DNA from: Priapulus caudatus
Taxonomy: Eukaryota > Priapulida > Priapulimorpha > Priapulimorphida > Priapulidae
Assembly: GCF_000485595.1 (NCBI RefSeq)
Contig: NW_014577217.1
Coordinates: 615,921-661,891 of the forward strand
Length of the DNA stretch: 45,971 nucleotides
Direction of reading: 5' to 3'
Made by a program: the position numbers and the translations under genes. Below the pieces are notes generated by a model. The model saw nothing but the letters and a program-made list of their open reading frames with translations. It was not told the origin of the DNA and searched no databases. Positions 24,780-35,604 of this stretch are shown one piece after another; position 1 is the stretch's first letter; each line of letters starts with the position of its first letter.

Positions 24780-25052
24780 TCCACGTCTTCATGGTAGTGA
24801 TGCTTATTGGGCGGATGCTAGCCTATGAAAACGTGTATTGTGTAATTATTATTTCTTATGTGCGTGCGCATACGACGCATATATGTGCAAATCGGTTGGT
24901 CGATATATTTCGCTTTGTTTGCGGTATCAAAGTAAATAGTCTGGTCATTATGCACTTTAGTGATTTATGTACCTGCTCGTGTGTTTACACTCTTCATGCT
25001 TATAACCCATGTGCTATGTGCATCGGTTCACGTCAAATACGAATTCAATATA

Positions 25053-25114
25053 TCAGGAGCTAATAATGACAAAGTCCTATGTCATGCGAGACATTTGTCA
25101 TTATTAGCTCCTGA
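25053..25114. repeat. Perfect 21-bp-arm palindrome (mini-hairpin 1)
   Basis: Arms 25053-25073 and 25094-25114 are perfect inverted copies starting TCAGGAGCTAATAATGACA, with a 20-nt loop. The terminal CAGGAG matches three other palindromes in this window. A precursor hairpin RNA is conceivable, but the shared terminus favours a small mobile element. The AT-rich flanks give no clean duplication. Confidence 0.85.
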
Positions 25115-25609
25115 ATTTATATATACACTTCATATGAAATTTCCAGTTGTTACCCAATGTTGAATACGCATGTTCGGATATCCCGTATGCGGTATGCTTA
25201 CCTGATGTTTTGTTCCCGCGGAAAGTTAATGTCTTAACAGTGACGCAGAACAATATGAGGTGTTTCGTAATCGCACAGGTAGTAAGTAAACAGGACGGGG
25301 GGGGGGTTAAATTGCGAAATCACGAACATTGCTCGGCGAGCGTAGGTGTACAGTTGTGTAGCAGCTGGCCAGTAACAGGTATATGGACTGCGCGCACGAT
25401 CACAGATCGATAGCACGTAGCACGGTGGCAGCCTCTGACTGGTTTTTCCTTCCGCAACCGCCGCCGTTTGTCTCATTTCGCAATGTTGCTGGCAGAAGTT
25501 CAAGCCTTTATGCGTGTCTACACGATCGATCGGCCGTGGGCCCGGCGTCTGCGCTTCGCTGTCCAGCCTCTCCCCTACCCGCGATCTAACTGCTATTAGC
25601 TGCTGCAAC

Positions 25610-26035
<426 letters not shown>

Positions 26036-26113
26036 CGTGTACACTGGACAAATGAACTACGACAGTTCAGTCGGGCGCCTAACCTCGAGTTTCCGAGTTC
26101 GCGAGAATAAAGC

Positions 26114-26152
26114 GAGTGTCATAGTATAGACTCATAATATATTATGACACTC
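26114..26152. repeat. Mini-hairpin 2 (15-bp arms)
   Basis: Arms 26114-26128 and 26138-26152 are inverted copies of GAGTGTCATARTATA with one mismatch and a 9-nt loop. The right side continues CTGA, giving the shared ending CACTCCTGA. No clear target duplication is seen. Confidence 0.7.
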
Positions 26153-26434
26153 CTGATAATAATACGTTACACGCAGCTGTGGGTGCGTAATGCAATACGT
26201 CAGATTCAGACAAGCATCGGAGGCGGTATTCAGCGACAGGTAGACGTGGCAACAGCTTCCCGCGCGACAATCTTCCCGCTCGAGCGCAGGCGTACGACAA
26301 AAACTAATTGAGGTCAGACATGGACATAGGAGCCATGGAGCTGCGGATTCAATAGAATCGGCTCTGTTTCATAGACACCATAATGTACCCTCCATCGTGC
26401 TTTCACCCCCAGCTCGCTCACACATTCACTCACT

Positions 26435-26436
26435 TA

Positions 26437-26475
<39 letters not shown>

Positions 26476-26485
26476 TCGCTCGCTC
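26435..26485. repeat. (ACGC)n microsatellite
   Basis: About 40 bp of CGCA units followed by CGCTCGCT. Confidence 0.85.
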
Positions 26486-26968
26486 CCTATTTACCTCTAT
26501 CATTATGTACTCTTGATTTATATAGAGCGAATATTTATTATGGGTCTTGCGACAGTCTCCTATTCGGATTTCCTATCGCGCCTGTCGAGTATCAATGATA
26601 TGATATACCTAACCGTACAACTTATGCCCTAACCTCTACGTTCCACTCGGTGTTATTGGCACGTGACTTTTTAATGACCCGGCTTCGCTCGCTTACATTG
26701 CTCGCCATTATACCTCGTTGGTTAACTAAGCATGCATTAATTATCTTGCGCTTAAGCGCATGCTGCAGTTTCGTGACAACGCGCGTCTGGCGTTACGGAC
26801 GACACCGTGACACCGTCTGATCGGTGCTTGTCATCCCAGACAAGCACGCTGATTAGACGATATATCCCGAGTAGGCGCAAATTAAGAGGATTTATTTCAC
26901 GCCGATTCCTCGCACACGCGAGCGTGTTGACTCTCTCGGCTGATGGGGAAAATCCCAGACGGCATCAC

Positions 26969-27316
26969 AGGGTGCGAAATTAACGCGAGTCCGGAGTCAA
27001 ATACTCTCCCCGATTTACTGTCGGACTCCCTGATTTGACATATGCAGGAGTCCGTGTGACACCCTGAAAATTCTGCTATACTAACAAGTTCGTTCCAGAG
27101 CACGGCCTCGCGGAATTACCGTATTTTTTTCAGCAAATGTCCAAAGAAAATTTGGCAGACGTGCATCGCATGAATCTTCAAAATACGCACATGCGTTATT
27201 GTTGTTGTGCTTTAGTTTTGAACTTCAGACTGCGGACTCCCTCATTTTGCTACGGACTCTTTTTGAGGGCAGGGAGTCCGTTGGACTCCCTTGTTCAAAA
27301 GTTAATTTCTAACCCT
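26969..27316. mobile_element. hAT-like non-autonomous element (MITE)
   Basis: Ends AGGGTGCGAAATTAAC and, inverted, AGGGTTAGAAATTAAC match at 14 of 16 positions. Flanks GGCATCAC (26961-26968) and GGCATCAT (27317-27324) form an 8-bp duplication with one mismatch. An 8-bp duplication with a CAGGGTT-type end is typical of hAT transposons. The 348-bp interior has GACTCC(C/G) motifs in both orientations and no transposase. Confidence 0.75.
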
Positions 27317-27728
27317 GGCATCATCACCTGACCCGCTCGTGTGAGAGACGGCTGCTGCCGTCGGGGTCGGACACACCGCGAGAGATCCGAGCGCCCTTCG
27401 AAAGGTCGACGCAAGACGACAACACGTCGCTCTGGTGATTAGTTAATGAGCGAACGGCGGAGGCAGCGACTAATCAACGCGGATACAATCCCGCCGTACT
27501 GGGACTCGTCAGATCACACTGTCTGTATGTTTGCAAGCAATTATAGACGTGTCGTCTGATGAGTGAGGTGGCGGGATGCTTGCGACTACTATTAAAATCG
27601 CCGAGCTGGACTTTCGCGGGGGTTTCTTAATTCCCGCCCGCGCGCGAGGAACATACCATCGTAAAGCTCTGATCACGACTTCCCCATGACAACCGGCGCG
27701 AAATGGTGCCAAACTAACGATCGCTAAA

Positions 27729-27890
27729 GGGGGTCGCACACCAGCCGATTTTTCACACGATTTGATCGGCCCGATAAAAATCAGCCGATATCGGGTAGGT
27801 GTGCGCGTTCATTTGAAGACGATTTTACTTACGATTATTTTTATCGGGTGATCGTTCGGATCGGATCCGGCCAGATCTAATCGTGACGTA
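27729..27890. mobile_element. Partial inverted-repeat element, left half
   Basis: After TAAA (27725-27728) comes GGGGGTCGCACACCAGCCGATTTT, similar in layout to the ends of the elements at 6381 and 42487, followed by GATCGG, CGATAAAAATC and CGATTTT motifs. No matching right end is visible, so it is truncated or diverged. The right limit is approximate. Confidence 0.4.
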
Positions 27891-28004
27891 GGTTTAGACT
27901 AGTCACAGACACGTACCGTGATCAAACTCGTAGTATAGTGTAGTGTGTAGTGTTGACGTAGAGCCAAATATGTTTGTGTTGTCAATGATTATTATTAATG
28001 CACT

Positions 28005-28011
<7 letters not shown>

Positions 28012-28050
<39 letters not shown>

Positions 28051-28068
28051 CGTGCGTGTGTGTGTGTG
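28012..28068. repeat. (TG)n microsatellite
   Basis: About 55 bp of TG units with a GCGTGCGTGC interruption. Confidence 0.9.
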
Positions 28069-28746
28069 ACATTGTTGTTTTGACATTTCTTATAGATACA
28101 CGAATTCAAAAACGTTTCGCACATTATCTGTGTGACAGTAAATGATTTGTGTGTGTGTGCATGTTTTAGAGATGCACGAGAGGCTGTCACGTATTGTTAG
28201 CGTGACAGACATTAAATGAGATTTTCTGCACGTCTTGGAGATTTTGCGAATTTTACTCACAAAACAAAATGTATTGCGTATTGTTTATGCGGCTGCAAAT
28301 TACATTGTTATTGTATTCATTGGAGATGTGTATATTTCACCCAGAAGAAATACCGAATGTTGTTTACGTGACTGTAAATGACATTTACTTGTTTTGTTTT
28401 TTTAGCAACGCGTCATCGTCCCTACAGCAACAGTGGAAACGCCGTACGGCGATGCGCCGCGACATTTATAATCCGAACATCATTAATATCTGTGCTTATA
28501 TTGTACGTTTATACGTAACGACCTTGACGTAGTTTCACTCCGCTGCTGTACGGGGCAAGACATATAGTAAGTAGGTACTACAGTCTACGGCGCGTAGACG
28601 CAGCCAGACACTCGTCGGCGAGCGCGCCGCCGTGTTTATCGTCTGCGCATTCCGTGTTATTGAGACAAATAATAGGGCTAGCTAGCTACGAGTAGCAGCA
28701 GCTGTAGGTAGATGACCCAGACGGCGGGTCTCCCACTGCCCCGCGT

Positions 28747-28836
28747 CGGCTGCACTACGGTCGGCTCCATTACGGTCGACAGCACTACTGTCGGCTGCAC
28801 TACGGTCGGCTGCACAACTGTCGGCTGCACTACGGT
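28747..28836. repeat. 15-bp minisatellite, six units
   Basis: Six consecutive 15-bp units close to CGGCTGCACTACGGT with point differences. Because 15 is a multiple of three, it stays open on both strands (VGCTT on plus, PTVVQ on minus), giving frames of 62-70 codons. No other feature supports translation. Confidence 0.85.
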
Positions 28837-29983
28837 CGTCTGCGTGCATGACAGCGGCGTGCGCGTGCATGCGTGCGTCAATAAACACCCCCATGAATAA
28901 TACGTCTGAATAAAAACAAAAAGTTTATTCCAAACGAATTTTTTTGGTCACTTATATATCATTCTTAGCGCATTCACAGGTTCATTCACATGAAACGCGT
29001 TGTTATGTGTGATCGTGCTCGTGTTCGTGCGCGTGTCTATGTGTAAGTGTATGTATATGCGCCTGTACATACGGCAGACTGCGATGGCGAACGCGTAAAA
29101 CCGAGTGCATTGAACTCTCGCCGGTTCGTTCACTATTGCGCAACACGCCGTCAGACATGCTTGTGTCGTCACCGTCTGGTCTGTGAAGTGGGCTTATTAT
29201 TACAGGTTCGTTGCGAATAGGCGTTGATTTTTAAATTTCAATTTATTGCAAATTCATACACTTCGCTGGTGTTTATGGGAAAGCTGGCAGACGTACATAA
29301 AGCGCAGACGTTCCCAGACGACAGTATATATCAAACCGTGTCAGTACAGGCGTATCTGATAACATAGCCTACGCTTTAATGTTTTTCTGGAAACAGGTTT
29401 AAAGTAGTTTACTCCAAGCTCGCGATTATTCCGCCGTAGTTTTGTTCGACTAAAACACATTCTGCATGTATACACGCGCGAGTGTAGAGGCAACATCGAT
29501 GACAGTTAGTCACTTGACATCGGGGCCATCAAATCGCGTACATATCCGCATGTTGCTGAATTAATGAATCAGAATTTCATAGCTGGCCTATTATAACTAA
29601 TTGTAACGTTCGTTGTCCATATATGCACTGGTTTCTGGCACCGCATGTATCAGGTTACTATTTCCAGGTGGCAGTACCCACGCGTGGTGCCCCCTTTCAC
29701 CAAACCCTGACATCTATTGAGTCACCCGCCTGGCTGTCGCTTTTTATTTTCACTCCCTCTCCCATTCATTCTCGGAGCAAAGCTAGGGGGTCCGGGGTCT
29801 ATTTTGAAAAAAATGGTGCAATTTGGTGCATTCTAAGCTATTCTGGACATGATTATTGTATAAGACTCTTGAATCTCGTTTTCAAGTTATCAAAAGTTTC
29901 GTCAGCGAGGCAGTGTTTTGGACAAATTTCTGTGTGGCGGCTGAGAATTTGAGCGAGGCGACCCACCTCGCTCGTGTCAATGC

Positions 29984-30003
29984 AGGGGAAACACTGCAAT
30001 GGT
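29984..30003 (-). mobile_element. Possible hAT-type terminus
   Basis: Read on the minus strand the sequence is CAGTGTTTCCCCTGCATT, resembling hAT terminal inverted repeats. A weaker inverted mate, CAGTGTTTT, lies at about 29916. No duplication or transposase was found, so it is a weak call for a remnant. Confidence 0.25.
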
Positions 30004-30619
30004 CTGCCATTTGGTCACTGACAGCAGAGAGCTGAGAGGAAAAACACACGAGTGAACAGAGCACACATCACTCCTGCAACAAGACTATAGCAAAGCACAT
30101 CTTTAATCTCATCAAATACAGTGTACCTAAATGTAAGTCCGAAGAGTTTTGACCATCTTTTAAAAGCCAAAAAAAAGCATTTAAAAGTATTTATGCATGA
30201 AAAAAGTATAAAAAGTATATTTTCTTAAAAAAAAGTATAATACTTCACAAAAATTATAAAGTGGCAGCTCACTGCATTACTCACTACTCGGCAATACTAC
30301 GTATAGTGCATCAAAACGAGCATACCGGTGTGAGAGTCGCGTATAGAACGCTATGTACGTATAATACGTAAAAATTTAAATTGCGAGAGATACGACGTGT
30401 ACGACATATACGACATGTACTAGCAGATTAATTTTTACCGGTTGTTTCTGAGCACCTGCTTTATTCAGCGCGAAGCATCCTTTTACACTAAGTGCTTCTC
30501 TACTAAGTTACTTTATTAACAAAAGTAAACGTTTAACAGCTCAAGTTTAAAATAATTTCACCCACGTTGCCATGGAAGAATTGTCAAACATTTATGGCAT
30601 ATTATGATACGTATTGGAA

Positions 30620-30688
30620 AAAAAACCCAGTATAACCTACATGAATTATAGCCGCTGCCGTAACACTTCACAGCTGAGCTACACCCCT
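30620..30688 (-). other. tRNA-like segment, possible SINE head
   Basis: On the minus strand GGGGTGTAGCTCAGCTGTGA matches a tRNA 5' end with a consensus A box (TAGCTCAGCTG). The expected B box about 40 nt later is only weakly matched (GGTTATACTGG) and a cloverleaf cannot be completed. A decayed tRNA-derived SINE is likelier than a functional tRNA. Confidence 0.25.
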
Positions 30689-31014
30689 AATGAAGTTGCA
30701 CTTTTGAATTTTTATTTTACACGTTTCAAACCGGGAGCTAGTTAATTACAAAAGTGTAATTATATAAATTATAACCCAACTGCTATTTAACTGAACGATG
30801 ATTTGTATCCAATAAATATATGTATAATCTTACTTTGACTAATAGTGAACTATCAGATATTGCAATCCCTCCCCAACAAACATCCTCGGTCTGTAGCCTG
30901 TGGCTGAAAAATTGCATAGTGGATGGACATATAGTTGCTGCATCGGCATTGGAGGCGCGCGATCACCGGCAGTTTTTAAAACAATAAAACAACGAAATTT
31001 TGCACGCAATATAA

Positions 31015-31173
31015 TTTACACGCACGCACGCACACACATTGATTTCTTGGTAGTGATGTAATATATGTAAATGTATTTCTTGGCATTGATTTCTTAGTAG
31101 TATGAGGAAAGCTACCCTATATTGCATATCTAATGCATACCCTATATTTTACTACCGATAACACACTCGACTC

Positions 31174-31232
<59 letters not shown>

Positions 31233-31250
31233 CACATATATATATATTTA
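31015..31250. repeat. (ACGC)n, (CA)n and (TA)n microsatellites
   Basis: A short ACGCACGC block near 31020 is followed after about 140 bp by (GCAC)n at 31175-31220, then (CA)n and (TA)n to about 31250. Confidence 0.85.
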
Positions 31251-31287
31251 TTTATTTATCAGTAGATAAAATCTAATCTATATTATC

Positions 31288-31325
31288 AAGAGTCCATAAT
31301 AGAGATCTCCTATTATGTACTCTTG
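31288..31325. mobile_element. Mini-hairpin 3 with 8-bp target duplication
   Basis: A 38-bp palindrome: arms AAGAGTCCATAATAG (31288-31302) and its inverse (31310-31324), one mismatch, centred on AGATCT. It is flanked on both sides by ATATTATC (31280-31287 and 31326-31333). The perfect flanking duplication suggests insertion of a very small foldback sequence. Confidence 0.65.
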
Positions 31326-32299
31326 ATATTATCTATTACGCGTATCTATATTACCTATTCCTGATCACACAAATGGAAATAGTTATTGTCATCTCTTTAC
31401 TGCACTCGAAATGCGGTGAATAATAAATAATACACAAACAGATGTTCAATATTAGTTCTGTATGCCAGTTTGAGAGAATATTAATTTTCACGTCCCCCCA
31501 CACACGCCGCCCTCACTTATTAGATCCGACATTACGGTTGTTATGAATAAGGTCACAAGCAACCACCGCGTGACGGTGACTAAAAACCGTATAAAAAAAT
31601 TTATTGACAGAAGACAAGAATAATAGACTCTGTACCCAGTAGTAATTATATATATATATATATATAGGTGTGTGGTACAGCCTGTTGCTATGTGAAGTGG
31701 TCGTGGTGCAGGTATAAAGCGATTAGCATCGCTGGCGCGCCCACGCACGCTATAGCACGCGCGATACGGCGAGCGTGTGCCAATAATGCGCGCACGCTTC
31801 CGATGGCGCGTCGCCTCTCAACGCTAACATTGCCAAAAGCCAGGTGATTCCTGCTCCCCCGCACACACGCAACGCCAACAGCTCCAGACTGCCTCCCACG
31901 CCGTTAACGTTCCGCCCACGAGCCCGTAAGAAGCTAGCAACCATATGTGAGCGGCGTGGAGAAATGACCAGACGGACACCAGCGCGCCATCAACGAAATA
32001 GGAAAGGATTTTTTTCGTGGGGAGGCGAAAGCACCGGATAGTTTTACGGGTGGGGACGTTTCCCTCGGGACATGCACAGCGCTACGTACGACTGTGTATG
32101 CACACCGCCGCTCGACAGCGTCACCGTCACCCACATCGTCGCCAGTCTAGACTAAACGCTGCCATTATGCTATGAATATTAGCGGCGAGTGCATTTGCAT
32201 CTCGGCCAGACGCGCGCTTGGCTGCGCCTTGTCGCTCTTTGTTCGCGCACGGTGCGTACCGCCGCCAGTACAGTCCGCTGACCTGGGCAGGCTGCGCGA

Positions 32300-32360
32300 T
32301 GACTCCACCGCCCCTCCTACTCCTACTCCTCCTCCTCCTCCTCCTCCTCCTTCTCCTCCC
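32300..32360. repeat. (CTC)n trinucleotide repeat in GC-rich DNA
   Basis: A short CTC/CTT run in a CpG-rich stretch (about 31700-32560). Overlapping frames (132 codons plus, 94 codons minus) are Pro-rich or Arg-rich as expected from composition and show no motif. Confidence 0.7.
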
Positions 32361-32892
32361 CAACCTCGCGCGCACGCTCCTGCCGAAAATACAACACCCG
32401 ACGTTACCCACCCCCTGTCTTACACGCTCAAATTAAATTCTCAACGCGGACGCTTTTTACGCGCCCGCGGGTTTTTCGGGCGAGGAACAGCGCGGGCTTG
32501 GTATTCGTTCGGCGCGTATGAGAATATTGCGGCGGTGTGCGGGGCACGTGTGAGGGGGATATCCTGCTAGCAGGCAGTAGCACAGCTGACTGCACCAGCT
32601 GACGGCGCGACTATCTGATTACAAGTGCCGCACGTTTTTCGTCTCGAACGTTCTTTCCGGCGATATTCTGTCTGCTACATTATTCTTAATTTCTATGAAT
32701 TTTATGGGCTCTCGGTCTGCGCTCAAATTTAGCTAGCACGAGCAAGAAGAGCTAGTCAATCCAACTTGCGTTGTCATGTGTCTGTCCTTCGCGCGACCTT
32801 GTATGGTTTCCCACAACAGCAATCTGCATGACTAACACTATCCGGCGAACAACAGTATGTATATTTCATTTCGCCTGGCATATAATATAACC

Positions 32893-32933
32893 AGGAGTGA
32901 ATAATAATAGAGAATCTATTATTATTCACTCCT
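32893..32933. mobile_element. Mini-hairpin 4 with 9-bp target duplication
   Basis: A perfect palindrome with 19-bp arms (AGGAGTGAATAATAATAGA and its inverse) and a 3-nt loop. AATATAACC flanks it on both sides (32884-32892 and 32934-32942). Removing the hairpin and one copy restores a plausible empty site. Confidence 0.75.
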
Positions 32934-32949
32934 AATATAACCAATATCT

Positions 32950-34740
32950 ATCCAACATTAGTAGCGTTTTCTCAGCGGCGGCGGCGGTGGTGGCCATTTA
33001 AATATCATTGATAATTCAAATAAATCGAATATGACAATGTACAGGGTAACGCATACTGTTAAATACGAAACAATTTTAATTTCATTAACGGAAACAAAAC
33101 ACAAACCGCGAATGCTCAATTTTAAAACGCAACAGACAACTATATAATAATACCATGCCATAAATATCCTAATGTGCGCAAATGCAGAAGATTCTCGTCT
33201 CGATAAACTGTTTGAGATCTAAATGCTTAGACCAAATCCGATATGGATTCCCAAAATTAACACAGACACAGCGAAGTTGTATGAATATATCAATATATAT
33301 CATTCCCGATATCACTAACTGCGTAATACAAACCTTGTAGCCGTTAAAAGCTTATTCGACAGACGTACATACATAAAACAGCCCAGATTAACTAAAGTTA
33401 ATACATAGTATCGAAATAAATTTCTGCACAGCGAAGACACGCCGTTAAACACTTGTTTTTAAGGCATAAACTGCCGCCCCGCACTTGGTTTACATCCCGC
33501 CCCTTGTTACATCGTCTGACACAATTAAAGTTCACACTGTTCGCCACCGAAAACCGTATTTACCAAAATGTGACATTCGCGGTGTTTTCTCACACGGCAG
33601 TACCAGTGATACTCAGCAACTGGGAACATTCAGTGTGGGCAGCAGACTGGAAAGATCTGTGAGGCCGTTTTAAGGTGTGGCGGCGACGTAGGGCTTACGA
33701 CGACGTAGCTAGGCCATGACGCACAGGCAGGCCAGCGACGGGGCAGAGGCCACACGGAGAGCCCGATGACAGACGTGGGAGCTACATCGCCTCCACTTCT
33801 CTCCGACATCGGATACGCGCGCCCACTTCTCGCGAACTCCGACTTCTGCTCAACTGAGCTTAAACCTTGTTAGGGTGCCGCCTGCCCCCCCCCACCCCCA
33901 CATACACTACGTTCCCCGCATTGCCCGATCACAGACCTTTCCTGTAACCAAACGCCTTCTTACGTATCGGGTTCTTTGCAGATATTACGTTGCCTGGTTA
34001 CCTACCCAAGTTACCTGCTCATATACACCCTGACGCCTGCTCATGTATCCTACCTGCTCACACACCCCATCTACATCCCGTTACCTCTTATCTGCAAGGC
34101 GTTACCTGTTCACTCACCGTACATGCACCTTTAATAATGCTTACAAACTCACTTATAACCCAACCCGACACGACAAACGCACGCACGCACGCATGCACGC
34201 ACGCACGCACACGCCACGCACACATCAAATACACATTTAATTTGCTTACTCACAGTCTAGCTACACTCTACTGCTTGGAAACGCACCCATTCCACTCAAA
34301 CACATACGCACGCAAAACGAACCCGCGCATACCCACGCACACACGCACATGCACACATATAGAAATTGTCCAGTAACTGCATAGCAGTTTTATATCGCTG
34401 CAGCAAAAAAAGTTTAAACCCATTTCAGTGTGAATTATAGGAAAAGAAATCAAATTTTATAAATGCTGATATAGAGAGAACTTACACGAAAGCAAAAACA
34501 AAAGGCCTGGCACACGAAAATTCTGGTGAGCGTTTTGTTATAACGTCTATTGTATCGGAGGTTCAGCCTCGGGCCTGCACATCTCTTTACATTCACGCGA
34601 CACCACGAGAGGGCAACATTACGTAACACCTAGTTAGCCACCTATAACAACATTACTGCAACCTTCAGTACAACCATAGGGATGCAGTACATAATAATAG
34701 CAATGTAACGTACATAATACGAAATAATAGTATGCGGGTG
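32950..34740. other. Intergenic sequence beyond the CPT1 3' end
   Basis: No exon recognised. An (ACGC)n run lies at about 34176-34210. Short frames at 33453-33673 and 33990-34376 show no family motif. Confidence 0.45.
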
Positions 34741-34748
34741 TGGGGGAA

Positions 34749-34754
34749 TTTATT
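34749..34754 (-). terminator. Candidate CPT1 polyadenylation signal
   Basis: AATAAA on the minus strand about 510 bp past the CPT1 stop codon, the first canonical hexamer I see in that direction. A 3' UTR of this length is plausible; use of the site is inference. Confidence 0.4.
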
Positions 34755-35261
34755 ACAAACTTTGCATTGGTCGTTGCTGAGCTATAAGGACGTGAATACT
34801 TTATAAAATTGCACGTTGTGATGCATAAGAATGAACCGCATACAAAAATCTTCACATAGTAGAGCATAAAACATTTTGGCCATTCCTCAAACATGGCTTT
34901 AGAGCAAAAACAGAGTTATAACGGTGCACCATAAAATATTAATTATATACCTTCCAAAATAGTAATACAAATGTAAATACAATATCAATACAAATGTATA
35001 CAATAAAGTGCACTCAACTATACATGAATTCACAACTTCCTTGAGCACAAGTCAATGGAGTGCTATCAATAATTGCAAATTTCTCGAGAAGCCAGCAAAA
35101 TTATACTTTACCTAACTTCAACGTATTCATCACCTACATGGTCTGTATCATTATTCCATGTTACCTCGAGATAACCTCCACTTTACCAACCATTTACCTA
35201 GTAATCCACACACCTTGAGTGAATCCCACAATAGTGGCAGGACGGGTCGCAGTTTGGATTA

Positions 35262-35573
35262 TCACTTTCCATTCGTCAAATCGAAGAGGGTCCTAAGATC
35301 ACCGACGGCTCTGATAATGTTGTTTCGCATTCGTTCGGAGTTCTGAAACAATTTTGAGTGCATACGGATTGCTGAGAATTGTAAAAATGTGAAATTTTAG
35401 CATATTTAATCTACCGAAAATGTGCACATCATTTAAGAAATGCTGACATGTTCAGAATGACAGACCATGACAAGGAATTATGATACCAAGTAAGGTGTGT
35501 ATGCTGATAAATGAGCAATGTTACTACCATGATCAATACACACACATGCATGCACGCACGCACGCACGCACAC

Positions 35574-35604
<31 letters not shown>

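Noticed and set aside
28269-28532. 87-codon frame as the next exon of the gene beginning at 22171
   Set aside because: The sequence has no recognisable domain, and a consistent acceptor, phase and donor set could not be established.
32172-32570. 132-codon plus-strand frame with a Pro-rich centre
   Set aside because: The Pro run comes from a (CTC)n repeat in CpG-rich DNA; no domain, splice support or conservation signal is visible.
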